The notes under the pieces are model-generated. The model was not told the DNA's origin, searched no databases, and saw nothing but the letters and a program-made list of their open reading frames with translations. A stretch of DNA of 64,000 nt from the NCBI RefSeq assembly GCF_001668575.1, contig NZ_LZMD01000075.1, positions 27,483 through 91,482 of the forward strand. The letters run 5' to 3'. The stretch is from Mycobacterium sp. 1164985.4. GTDB lineage: Bacteria > Actinomycetota > Actinomycetes > Mycobacteriales > Mycobacteriaceae. The translations under genes were made by a program, and so were the position numbers. Below, piece after piece: positions 32,806 to 40,852 of the stretch; position 1 is the stretch's first letter; each line of letters begins with the position of its first letter.

Positions 32806-33699
32806 CTACCCGGACTCGCTGATCCGCTTGACCGCGTGCCCGCCGAACTGGTTCCGCAACGCCGACACCGCCTTCATCGACGGTGAGTCCTCCTGCCGCG
32901 AGGCGAACCGCGCGAACAGCGACGCCGCGATCACCGGCATCGGCACCCGGTGGCTGATCGCCTCCTCGACGGTCCACCGACCCTCACCGGAATCCTCGGT
33001 GTAGCCGCTGATTTCGCCGAACTCCGGATCTTCCTTGAGCGCCTTGGCCAGCAACTGCTGCAGCCACGACCGCACGACGGTGCCGTTGGTCCAAGCCTGA
33101 ATGACCGCCTGGGTGTCAGTGATGAGTTCTTCGGCCGCCAGCAGCTCGTAACCTTCGGCGTAGGCCATCATCAAGCCGTATTCGATGCCGTTGTGCACCA
33201 TCTTCGCGTAATGCCCCGCGCCTACCGGGCCGGCGTGTACGAATCCGTCCTCCCGCGGCCCCGGTGGCCGCAAGGTGTCGAAGATCGGCATCGCGCGTTC
33301 GACGTCGGCGTCGCTGCCACCGACCATCAGGCCGTAGCCTTCCTTCAGGCCCCAGACCCCGCCGGAGACCCCGGCGTCGATGAACGCGATTCCTTTGTCA
33401 CCCAACAGTTTTGCGTGCGGCGCATCTTCGGTGTAGCGGGAGTTGCCCCCGTCGATGACAAGATCACCCTGGCTGAGGACGTCCGCGAGCGAAGTGATGG
33501 TGTCGTGGGTGATATGCCCCGACGGGACCATGACCCACACCACCCGCGGCGCATCGAGGGCCTCGGCCAGGGCCGCCAGCGTCGGAACGTCGGTGACTTC
33601 GGGCCTGGGGTCGTAACCGACCACCTTGTGGCCCCCCTCGCGCAGGCGTTCGCGCATGTTGAAGCCCATTTTTCCGAGACCGACCAGACCGAGTTGCAT
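32806..33699 (-). CDS. gnd: 6-phosphogluconate dehydrogenase (decarboxylating, short form)
   Basis: Oxidises 6-phosphogluconate to ribulose 5-phosphate. The 297-residue protein is the short, NAD-type class. It has the Rossmann motif GLVGLGKMGFNM (about 4-15), the substrate motif DGGNSRYTEDA (about 83-93), AGVSGGVWGLKEGYGLMVGG (about 108-127) and the catalytic-Lys segment HYAKMVHNGIEYG. It lies between dnaN and recF, where M. tuberculosis has no gnd, and appears to be in the same transcription unit. Confidence 0.93.
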   Translation of the reverse strand: MQLGLVGLGKMGFNMRERLREGGHKVVGYDPRPEVTDVPTLAALAEALDAPRVVWVMVPSGHITHDTITSLADVLSQGDLVIDGGNSRYTEDAPHAKLLGDKGIAFIDAGVSGGVWGLKEGYGLMVGGSDADVERAMPIFDTLRPPGPREDGFVHAGPVGAGHYAKMVHNGIEYGLMMAYAEGYELLAAEELITDTQAVIQAWTNGTVVRSWLQQLLAKALKEDPEFGEISGYTEDSGEGRWTVEEAISHRVPMPVIAASLFARFASRQEDSPSMKAVSALRNQFGGHAVKRISESG

Positions 33700-33726
33700 C
33701 TGCGCCCCTTCCGTGGCGTCGGCCGG

Positions 33727-34926
33727 TCAGCCTGGGAGCCGCACCGGCATCAACAGGTAGACGTAGTCGGTCTGCTGGGCGGGGAACGGGCCCGCGGCAC
33801 CGACGGTTGTGTCGTCGTCGCTGGCCGGGCGCAACACTGCGGGCCGGCTCGGTGTCGTGAAACCGAACGTCACCCGCTCGGAGTGCAGCGAGCTCAAACC
33901 GTCGGTCAGATACGTGGGATTGAACGCGATGGTCAGCGGGTCCCCGGCGAAGCTGACCGGAAGATCTTCCTCCGCGCGGCCCACGTCGTCGGCGCCGGCG
34001 GAAAGATGCAGCGAATCCTCCGAGAACTCCATGCGCACCTGCGCGCCGCGGTCGGCCACCAGCGCCACGCGCTTGATGGCCTCGGTGAGCTCCCCGACAC
34101 CGATGGTCGCCATCGCGGTGTGCTCGGTGGGCAGCAGCTGGCGGAACTTCGGGAACTCCGCGTCCAGTAGACGCGTGGTGCTTCGCTTGCCGCCGCTGCT
34201 GATCCCGAGCAGTCCCTCTTTTCCGACCGCTGCCCCGGCACCCAGCGCCAGGTGCACATCGCCGCTGTCGGCGCCGGCCTTGGCCGCTTCCGACAAGGTC
34301 TTGGCCGGCACCAGCACGGCGGCCTCCAGATCGGCGCCCGTCGTCGACCAAGTGAGTTCGCGCACCGCCAGACGGAACCGGTCGGTCGCCGCCAAAACCA
34401 CCTTCTCCCCGGCGATTTCGACACGGATACCGGTCAACATCGGCAACGTGTCATCGCGGCCGGCCGCGATCGCCACCTGGCCGATGGCCTCAGCGAACAA
34501 CTCGGCGGAGACGACACCGGTCTCCTCGGGCAGCGCGGGCAGGGTCGGGTAGTCCTCGACGGCCATGGTCGGCAGCGAGAACCGCGAACTTCCGCAAGTC
34601 AGTGAGACGCGGGTGCCGTCGACACTCACGTCGATCGGCTTGGCGGGGAGCGCCCTGGTGATGTCGGACAGCAGCCGACCGGATACCAAAACGCTGCCGG
34701 GTGAGGCGATCTCGGCCGGTACCCGCACCTCGGCGGACACCTCGTAGTCGAATCCCGAGATCGTCAGGCCGTGCTCGGAGCCGGTCAGCAAGACGCCCGC
34801 GAGCACCGGAACCGTCGGGCGAGTGGGCAGGTTGCGGGCCACCCATGCCACGGCTTCGGCGAAGTCCTCTCGTACCAGGCGGAACTTCAGATCGGTGACA
34901 CCAACCGTTGTCGTCGCCACGTCCAT
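33727..34926 (-). CDS. dnaN: DNA polymerase III sliding clamp (beta)
   Basis: A 399-residue beta clamp with three homologous domains. Recognisable segments are LPTRPTVPVLAGVLL, SGRLLSDITRALP and LPMLTGIRVEI. The C-terminus has YVYLLMPVRLPG, the conserved hydrophobic-pocket tail. GTG or ATG alternatives exist near the start; ATG 34926 (MDVATTTVGV) is used. It is downstream of dnaA across the oriC gap. Confidence 0.97.
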   Translation of the reverse strand: MDVATTTVGVTDLKFRLVREDFAEAVAWVARNLPTRPTVPVLAGVLLTGSEHGLTISGFDYEVSAEVRVPAEIASPGSVLVSGRLLSDITRALPAKPIDVSVDGTRVSLTCGSSRFSLPTMAVEDYPTLPALPEETGVVSAELFAEAIGQVAIAAGRDDTLPMLTGIRVEIAGEKVVLAATDRFRLAVRELTWSTTGADLEAAVLVPAKTLSEAAKAGADSGDVHLALGAGAAVGKEGLLGISSGGKRSTTRLLDAEFPKFRQLLPTEHTAMATIGVGELTEAIKRVALVADRGAQVRMEFSEDSLHLSAGADDVGRAEEDLPVSFAGDPLTIAFNPTYLTDGLSSLHSERVTFGFTTPSRPAVLRPASDDDTTVGAAGPFPAQQTDYVYLLMPVRLPG

Positions 34927-35136
34927 AGGGTCCCTTCGGTCACAATCACGACAAGCCTCAAGCAGCGGTTTCTCGGTGTCTCACCACGCGTCTGACCGAT
35001 GCGTCCCCGACGACCGTAACGGCTGTGATGAATCACCGTAGAGCTTTCCGCCCCAACTTGAAAGCTAATCGATCGGGGCGACATCGACGGCGTTCGGTGG
35101 GTCGAACGTCCGCCGGATCCGCGCTTCCCCAACCGC

Positions 35137-35150
35137 CTTCTTCGAAGAAG
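35137..35150. repeat. Perfect palindrome in oriC
   Basis: CTTCTTCGAAGAAG is a perfect 14-bp inverted repeat centred on TTCGAA, placed just before the AT-rich stretch of oriC. It is a candidate binding site for an origin protein. Confidence 0.6.
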
Positions 35151-35399
35151 ATTCTTGGGAGATATTCAAGCAACAGTATTAGGTCCTGTGGATGTTGGGG
35201 ATGAATACATGTCGGCGCTGCTTACGGCCGTATAGGGCTGTGAGAGAGCTGTGGATGAATGCCGGGCGGCGAGGGATGAACTGTGGACTCGCTGTCGGTT
35301 GTGCAGGGATCGGCTGGTAGTTCATCGGTTGATCCCAAGTTCTCCACACCGGTGTGCACAACCGTGCGCTGTGACTGGTGTTGCCGGCGGTGCAGAAGA

Positions 35400-35411
35400 T
35401 TTTTCGAAAAA
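35400..35411. repeat. AT-rich perfect palindrome in oriC
   Basis: TTTTTCGAAAAA is a perfect 12-bp inverted repeat, again centred on TTCGAA. It sits in the most AT-rich part of oriC, 68 nt beyond the dnaA stop. Confidence 0.6.
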
Positions 35412-35478
35412 AGTTTGTCGCCATACCCGCACGAGGGCGCGATCGAGCTCGACGAGAGGGGGGTAGAGGCGATGTGAG

Positions 35479-36963
35479 TCAGCGCTTGGAGCGCTGACGG
35501 ATCCGTGTCGTCAGTTCCTTGACGTGATCGAAGACCTCACGGCGCTCGGCCATTTCGCCGCGAATCTTCTTCTCCGCGTACATCACGGTGGTGTGGTCAC
35601 GGCCGAACGCCTGGCCGATCTTGGGCAGCGACAGGTCGGTGAGTTCCCGGCACAGATACATGGCGATCTGCCGCGACTGCGCCAGGGCGCGGGTCTTACC
35701 GGGTCCGCGTAACTCCTCGACCGTGGTCTCGAAGTACTCGGCGGTGGCCGCCATGATCGTCGCGGTGCTGATCTGCATGGTGCTGGCGTCGGAGATCAGA
35801 TCCCGCAGCACGATCTCGGCAAGCGACTTGTCGATCGCGGTCTTGTTCAGGGAGGCGAACGCCGTTACGCGGATGAGAGCGCCCTCGAGTTCGCGAATGT
35901 TGCGCTCGATGCTGCTGGCGATGAGTTCGAGGACGTCGTCGGGAACATCGAGCCGGTCCATCTGCGCCTTCTTACGCAGAATGGCGATCCGGGTTTCCAG
36001 TTCCGGCGGCTGTACGTCGGTGATCAGTCCCCACTCGAAGCGGGTGCGCAGCCGGTCCTCGAGGGTGGCCAGCTGTTTGGGCGGCCGGTCCGAGGAGATG
36101 ACGATCTGCTTGTTCGCATTGTGCAGGGTGTTGAAGGTATGGAAGAACTCCTCCTGGATACCTTCCTTGCCCTCGATGAACTGGATGTCATCGACCAGCA
36201 ACACGTCGATGTCGCGGTAGCTGCGTTTGAACGACGCCTTCCGGTCGTCGCGCAGCGAGTTGATGAAGTCGTTGGTGAATTCCTCGGTGGAGACGTACTT
36301 GACGCGCATGCCGGGGAAGAGTCGCTGTGCGTAGTTTCCGGCGGCGTGCAGAAGATGCGTCTTGCCCAAACCGGACTCGCCCCAGATGAACAGCGGGTTG
36401 TATGCCCGCGCCGGTGCTTCGGCAATGGCCAGCGTCGCGGCGTGGGCAAACCTGTTGGAGGCGCCGATGACGAACGTGTCGAAGGTATAGCGGCGGTTGA
36501 GGTTGACCGCGGTGGTGTCGTCGGCGAGCGTACTCGGCGGCCGGCTGGTGAAGTAGGTCGGCCAACTCTCCTCGGCGCTGACACGCGCCTCGAGATCCTC
36601 GTCGACTTCGTCGGCCTCAGCGATCGTCGACAACCCGTTGAGGGGGGTGTCGGTGTCATCGGGGCCCGGGTCGGCGATGCGCACCCCGAGTTCCACGCGC
36701 TGGCCGAGCTGCCGGCTCAAGGCGGTGATGATGGGCTCGCGCAGGTGGCGTTCGATCTCGTTCTGCACGAACGGGGTGGGCACGGACAGCAGGGCAAAGC
36801 CTTCGGTGATGACAAGGGGTTTGACCAGCTTCAACCACGCTCTTTGCTGTGGCGTGAGGATCGGTCCGGCGAAGTCGTCGCCGCCGGTGCCCAGGTTGCC
36901 GTTGAGTTCGGCGACCACCGTGTTCCACACGGCTACGAAGGGCGGATCGGGGTCAGCTGTCAA
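35479..36963 (-). CDS. dnaA: Chromosomal replication initiator DnaA
   Basis: A 494-residue AAA+ initiator. Domain I (1-90) is followed by a variable acidic linker and the AAA+ domain, with Walker A GESGLGKTH, Walker B VLLVDDIQFIEGKEG, sensor segments and RTRFEWGL. The C-terminal domain IV has the DnaA-box signature LPKIGQAFGRDHTTVMYAEKK (abridged). It ends TTRIRQRSKR. The start is TTG 36963, as annotated in M. tuberculosis, with a GGGGG-type ribosome site 9 nt upstream. DnaA boxes at 37019-37051 suggest autoregulation. Confidence 0.97.
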   Translation of the reverse strand: MTADPDPPFVAVWNTVVAELNGNLGTGGDDFAGPILTPQQRAWLKLVKPLVITEGFALLSVPTPFVQNEIERHLREPIITALSRQLGQRVELGVRIADPGPDDTDTPLNGLSTIAEADEVDEDLEARVSAEESWPTYFTSRPPSTLADDTTAVNLNRRYTFDTFVIGASNRFAHAATLAIAEAPARAYNPLFIWGESGLGKTHLLHAAGNYAQRLFPGMRVKYVSTEEFTNDFINSLRDDRKASFKRSYRDIDVLLVDDIQFIEGKEGIQEEFFHTFNTLHNANKQIVISSDRPPKQLATLEDRLRTRFEWGLITDVQPPELETRIAILRKKAQMDRLDVPDDVLELIASSIERNIRELEGALIRVTAFASLNKTAIDKSLAEIVLRDLISDASTMQISTATIMAATAEYFETTVEELRGPGKTRALAQSRQIAMYLCRELTDLSLPKIGQAFGRDHTTVMYAEKKIRGEMAERREVFDHVKELTTRIRQRSKR

Positions 36964-37517
36964 CGACGACTACCCCCTTGCGGTCTGTCCAGGGACGACC
37001 AAAAGGAACGATGACGTTCTGTCCACAAAGTTATCCACAGGCTGTGGAGACCGGACAGTCGTCGTCGTTCTGTTTTACACCGGCGGGGACGCCGCGGGCC
37101 GGGGCTCATCACAGATGCGAGACATCCTGTGGGCTCACGACTGGTCGGGCATCCTCGCTTCGTTGTCCGTCGCCGTTTCGTTATCGAATCGGCATTGGCA
37201 GAAGCTAACAGTTTTCTTCGCGGGTGCCAACCGTTCTGCAACATTGTGTGGACGGATATTTCGGGCCGTTGGTCGGCGGTGACAGGTGTTGCAAATGTGG
37301 CTGTCCCCACTGTCATTCGGCCAGGTTTGACCCAGCGAAATCTGCTCAGTACCCTCGAACAGTCGCCCGTACGAGGCGATACGGCTGCGACCCGGGCATC
37401 GACCGGGGACCGCGCCGGCTAGCAAGATGGACGAGCTTAACAACGGCAATTGCGTCCAAACCGATTCGTACGTCGTCGGTGGGGGATGCGGGTGCCAGAC
37501 GCAACAAGGAGACAGCC
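36964..37517. promoter_or_regulatory. dnaA-rpmH divergent promoter region
   Basis: A 554-bp gap without genes, carrying the divergent promoters of dnaA (-) and rpmH (+). It contains a DnaA-box cluster at 37019-37051, 56-88 nt upstream of dnaA, and a weaker box (TGTGGACGG) at 37247-37255. The central part (37130-37240) is AT-richer than average. Individual promoters could not be assigned with confidence. Confidence 0.75.
37019..37051. promoter_or_regulatory. DnaA-box cluster upstream of dnaA
   Basis: CTGTCCACA (37019-37027, 8/9), TTATCCACA (37031-37039, perfect) and TGTGGAGAC (37043-37051, minus, 7/9) lie within 33 bp. The position suits DnaA autorepression. Confidence 0.75.
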
Positions 37518-37661
37518 GTGGCCAAGGGCAAGCGGACCTTCCAGCCGAACAACCGGCGCCGGGCGCGTGTGCATGGCTTCCGGCTGCGGATGCGCACCCG
37601 GGCAGGCCGGGCGATCGTCGCGAACCGGCGCAGCAAGGGTCGGCGCAAGCTGACCGCGTGA
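37518..37661 (+). CDS. rpmH: 50S ribosomal protein L34
   Basis: A 47-residue L34 beginning VAKGKRTFQPNNRRRARVHG and ending GRRKLTA, the invariant family core. GTG 37518 is preceded by AAGGAG (37506-37511) with 6-nt spacing. It opens the rpmH-rnpA-yidD-yidC-jag-rsmG-parA-parB run on the plus strand. Confidence 0.97.
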   Translation: MAKGKRTFQPNNRRRARVHGFRLRMRTRAGRAIVANRRSKGRRKLTA

Positions 37662-37692
37662 CTCCCCGTGATCTCTAGCGGGAGTTGACGCT

Positions 37693-38052
37693 GTGCTTCC
37701 GGCGCGCCACCGAATGACGCGCTCGAGCGAGTTCGGAACCACTGTCAGTCGAGGGGTGCGCGCTGTGCAGCCCGACCTCGTCGTGCATGCGTTGCGCTCC
37801 GGTGCGCCATCCGATCCCGGTCCGAGGATCGGACTGGTCGTCTCCAAAGCCGTCGGCACCGCTGTGCAGCGCCACCGGGTGGCGCGCCGACTCCGGCATG
37901 TCGCACGCAATCTTCTCGACGAACTCGATCCCGCGGATCGCGTGGTGATCCGTGCCCTGCCCAGCAGCCGTCACGCCATCTCGGCACGCCTCGAACAGGA
38001 ACTGCGGACCGCGCTGCGCCGAGCCAAACCCAAAGTCGAGGCGTCGCGGTGA
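37693..38052 (+). CDS. rnpA: Ribonuclease P protein component
   Basis: A 119-residue basic protein that assists RNase P RNA in maturing tRNA 5' ends. The family RNR motif appears as AVQRHRVARRLRHVAR (about residues 57-72), after IGLVVSKAVG. The start is GTG 37693; the stop overlaps yidD as GTGA (38049-38052). Confidence 0.95.
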   Translation: MLPARHRMTRSSEFGTTVSRGVRAVQPDLVVHALRSGAPSDPGPRIGLVVSKAVGTAVQRHRVARRLRHVARNLLDELDPADRVVIRALPSSRHAISARLEQELRTALRRAKPKVEASR

Positions 38053-38429
38053 GAGTGTCGATGCGTGCGGTCGGGGCGTGGACGGCCCGCGCCGTGATCT
38101 ATGTGATCCAGCTGTACCGGCACACGATTTCGCCGCTGCGGCTGCCGACTTGCCGATTCACCCCGACCTGCAGCCAGTACGCGGTCGATGCGCTGACCGA
38201 GTACGGGTTGGTGCACGGTGGCTGGCTCGCGACGGTACGGCTGCTGAAATGTGGGCCGTGGCATAAGGGAGGATGGGACCCGATACCGGATCGTCCCGCA
38301 CCCGACGGGCAAGACGACGCGCATGCGTCGGGTGCTCCCGCGGGCGAGTCCTCGGAGGATCGGGGCACCGCTGCCGACGTCAGTGGTGGCCACCGAGCAT
38401 TGCGAGCAGGAAGCGAGACGCGTGTTTAA
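38049..38429 (+). CDS. yidD: Membrane protein insertion efficiency factor YidD
   Basis: A 126-residue member of the YidD (UPF0161) family. The core has YRHTISPLRLPTCRFTPTCSQYA (abridged; Cys-containing, about 24-45) and ATVRLLKCGPWHKGGWDPIP, followed by a variable hydrophilic tail. It assists YidC-dependent insertion. GTG 38049 overlaps rnpA by 4 nt; its 3' end overlaps yidC by 8 nt. Confidence 0.93.
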   Translation: MRVSMRAVGAWTARAVIYVIQLYRHTISPLRLPTCRFTPTCSQYAVDALTEYGLVHGGWLATVRLLKCGPWHKGGWDPIPDRPAPDGQDDAHASGAPAGESSEDRGTAADVSGGHRALRAGSETRV

Positions 38430-39534
38430 CTGGTTCAGCCTGGACATCATCTACTACCCGGTGTCGGCGATCATGTGGGTCTGGTACAAGCTGTTCGCCT
38501 TCCTGTTGGGGCCCTCGAACTTCTTCGCGTGGGCGCTTTCGGTGATGTTCCTGGTGTTCACCCTGCGCGCGATCCTCTACAAGCCGTTCGTCAAGCAGAT
38601 CCGGACGACGCGCCAGATGCAGGAGCTGCAGCCGCAGATCAAGGCGCTGCAGAAGAAGTACGGCAAGGACCGCCAGCGGATGGCGCTGGAGATGCAGAAG
38701 CTGCAGCGCGAGCACGGGTTCAACCCGATCCTCGGCTGTTTGCCGATGCTGGCCCAGGTGCCGGTGTTCCTCGGGCTGTTCCACGTGCTGCGGTCGTTCA
38801 ACCGAACACAGGGCGGGTTCGGCCAGATCCATCTGTCGGTCGAGCAGAACCGGGCCACCGGCAACTACGTGTTCAGCCCGTCGGATGTGGCCAATTTCCT
38901 CGACGCCCATCTGTTCGGAGCGCCGCTGGGCGCGACCATGATTCAGAAGACCGGTCTGGACGCTTTCACCGAGTTCAACCGGGCGTCGGTGATCGCGGTC
39001 GGTGTGCCGATCATGATCCTGGCCGGCATCGCGACGTACTTCAACAGCCGCGCTTCGGTGGCCCGGCAGAGTCCAGAGGCCGCCGCCAATCCGCAGACGG
39101 CGATGATGAACAAGCTGGCGCTCTACGTCTTCCCGCTCGGCGTCGTCGTCGGCGGACCGTTCCTGCCGCTGGCGATCATCATGTACTGGCTGGCGAACAA
39201 CATCTGGACCTTCGGCCAGCAGCACTACGTATTCGGCAAGATCGAGAAGGAAGAAGAGGCCAAGAAGCTCGAGGCTCAGGAGCGGCAGTCCAAGAACGCA
39301 CCGCCGCCGGGAGCCAAGCCGAAACGTGACCGCAAGGCCCAGGCGGCGAAGACCGCCGAGGCAACGCAGAGTGACGACAGCGATGACGGCGACGCGGCGT
39401 CGGACAACGGCGCGGCAGGAAAGAAGCCGACGGGCAGCAGCCCGGGCAAGGCCGCCAGCGGAGCGGCCAATCGCACGCCGCGGCCCGGCGCAAGCCCGCG
39501 CCCCGGGGCGCGGCCCAAGAAACGTAAACGGTGA
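38422..39534 (+). CDS. yidC: Membrane protein insertase YidC
   Basis: A 370-residue Oxa1/YidC insertase. Short N-terminal helices begin WFSLDIIYYPVSAIMWVWYK, and the conserved cytoplasmic loop reads TTRQMQELQPQIKALQKKYG. Core transmembrane helices include GCLPMLAQVPVFLGLFHVLR (with the family's Arg-containing groove region) and FPLGVVVGGPFLPLAIIMYWL. The long Lys/Ala-rich tail ends PRPGARPKKRKR. GTG 38422 places the start as in M. tuberculosis and overlaps the yidD 3' end. Confidence 0.95.
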   Translation: MFNWFSLDIIYYPVSAIMWVWYKLFAFLLGPSNFFAWALSVMFLVFTLRAILYKPFVKQIRTTRQMQELQPQIKALQKKYGKDRQRMALEMQKLQREHGFNPILGCLPMLAQVPVFLGLFHVLRSFNRTQGGFGQIHLSVEQNRATGNYVFSPSDVANFLDAHLFGAPLGATMIQKTGLDAFTEFNRASVIAVGVPIMILAGIATYFNSRASVARQSPEAAANPQTAMMNKLALYVFPLGVVVGGPFLPLAIIMYWLANNIWTFGQQHYVFGKIEKEEEAKKLEAQERQSKNAPPPGAKPKRDRKAQAAKTAEATQSDDSDDGDAASDNGAAGKKPTGSSPGKAASGAANRTPRPGASPRPGARPKKRKR

Positions 39535-39569
39535 CCGGGCGACCCCCGGCGGGATGAGGAGACAACGAC

Positions 39570-40103
39570 ATGACTGACGCCGACACGACCGAACGCGACG
39601 AACTGCGCGATGCCTCCGCGCCGGCAGCGGAGGACGACCTCGAGGAGAAGTTGGTCGCCGAGGGTGAGATCGCGGGCGACTATCTCGAGGAGCTTCTGGA
39701 TTTGCTCGACTTCGACGGCGACATCGATCTCGACGTCGAGGGTGACCGCGCGGTGGTGAGCATCGACGGCGGCGCCGATCTGAACAAGTTGGTCGGGCGC
39801 AAGGGCGAGGTGCTCGACGCGCTGCAGGAGCTGACGCGGCTCGCCGTGCACCAGAAGACCGGTGAGCGCAGCCGCCTGATGCTCGACATCGCGCGGTGGC
39901 GCCGCCGGCGTCGCGATGAGTTGGCCGCCCTCGGTGAGAAGGTGGCCCGGCGGGTGCTCGAGACGGGCGAGCGCGAAGAGCTGTCGCCGATGACTCCGTT
40001 TGAGCGCAAGATCGTGCACGACGCGGTGGCCGCCATCGACGGTGTGCACAGCGAGAGCGAGGGTGTCGAGCCGTCGCGCCGCGTGGTCGTTCTCGCCGAC
40101 TGA
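39570..40103 (+). CDS. jag: Jag/KhpB RNA-binding protein (KH and R3H domains)
   Basis: A 177-residue protein with an acidic N-terminus, a KH-II domain (VSIDGGADLNKLVGRKGEVLDALQEL; abridged; GRKG loop about residue 75) and a C-terminal R3H domain (SPMTPFERKIVHDAVAAIDGVHSES). It binds RNA; homologues act with KhpA and influence division. It is 35 nt after yidC in the same run. Confidence 0.93.
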   Translation: MTDADTTERDELRDASAPAAEDDLEEKLVAEGEIAGDYLEELLDLLDFDGDIDLDVEGDRAVVSIDGGADLNKLVGRKGEVLDALQELTRLAVHQKTGERSRLMLDIARWRRRRRDELAALGEKVARRVLETGEREELSPMTPFERKIVHDAVAAIDGVHSESEGVEPSRRVVVLAD

Positions 40104-40162
40104 CCCAGAGTTACAACCGTGTAGTTCATAGGCGTCGTCGGTCCGACGCGACGATCCGGAGG

Positions 40163-40852
40163 ATGTTTCACGTGAAACATGGGGAGGTGTCGGCGCCGCC
40201 GGAAGCGGCCGCCTCCTTGTTCGGGGAGCGGCTCGAGCTGACGGAGCGATACGCCGGGGTGCTCGCCGGCGCGGGCGTCGAGCGAGGCTTGATCGGACCC
40301 CGTGAGGTCGATCGGCTGTGGGACCGCCACATTCTCAACAGTGTCGCTTTGGCCGAGCTGATCGAGCCGCGGTGTCGCATCGCCGACATCGGCAGCGGCG
40401 CGGGCCTGCCCGGGATACCGTTGGCGTTGGCCCGACCGGATATCCGTGTGACGCTCGTCGAACCGCTTCTGCGCCGCAGCGAGTTTCTGCGCGAAGTGGT
40501 CCGAGAACTCGGCATCGACGTGATGGTCGTTCGGGGGCGGGCCGAGGAGCCAGGGGTGAGGAAGCAAGTGGGGGAGACGGACGTAGTCGTGTCCAGGGCG
40601 GTGGCTTCCCTGGACAAGCTGACTCGATGGAGCATGCCGCTCCTTCGCGTGGATGGCCACATGCTCGCCTTGAAGGGGGAGCGTGCCGAAGAGGAGATCC
40701 GTGACCACCGGCGTGTGATGGCGTCGCTCGGTGCGGCCGATGTAAAGGTGATGAGGTGTGGCGCGAACTACTTGGATCCACCCGCGACCGTCGTCGTGGC
40801 ACGGCGGGAGAAGACGGTAGCGCACCGGTCGACGGGCAGGAGACGAGGATGA
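40163..40852 (+). CDS. rsmG: 16S rRNA m7G527 methyltransferase RsmG
   Basis: A 229-residue SAM-dependent methyltransferase that modifies G527 of 16S rRNA; loss gives low-level streptomycin resistance. The SAM site is visible as IADIGSGAGLPGIPLALARP (about 73-92), then DRHILNS upstream and VSRAVASLDKL downstream. The first codons MFHVKH are encoded by a parS site (40164-40179). The start is ATG 40163; the stop overlaps parA as ATGA. Confidence 0.95.
   Translation: MFHVKHGEVSAPPEAAASLFGERLELTERYAGVLAGAGVERGLIGPREVDRLWDRHILNSVALAELIEPRCRIADIGSGAGLPGIPLALARPDIRVTLVEPLLRRSEFLREVVRELGIDVMVVRGRAEEPGVRKQVGETDVVVSRAVASLDKLTRWSMPLLRVDGHMLALKGERAEEEIRDHRRVMASLGAADVKVMRCGANYLDPPATVVVARREKTVAHRSTGRRRG
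40164..40179. promoter_or_regulatory. parS site 1 (within rsmG start)
   Basis: TGTTTCACGTGAAACA is a perfect 16-bp palindromic ParB-binding site. It begins at base 2 of the rsmG ATG and encodes residues MFHVKH. Confidence 0.95.

Larger units (their letters stand above)
34927..35478. other. oriC: Origin of replication (oriC), dnaA-dnaN intergenic region
   Basis: This 552-bp gap has no gene and is AT-richer than its flanks. It holds several near-consensus DnaA boxes (consensus TTRTCCACA). Best are TGTGGATGA at 35250-35258 (minus, 8/9), TTCTCCACA at 35340-35348 (plus, 8/9) and TGTGCACAA at 35353-35361 (minus, 8/9); weaker ones are at 35187-35195 and 35282-35290. AT-rich stretches at 35150-35185 and 35397-35416 are candidate unwinding sites. 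The dnaA-oriC-dnaN order is the mycobacterial arrangement. Confidence 0.9.
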
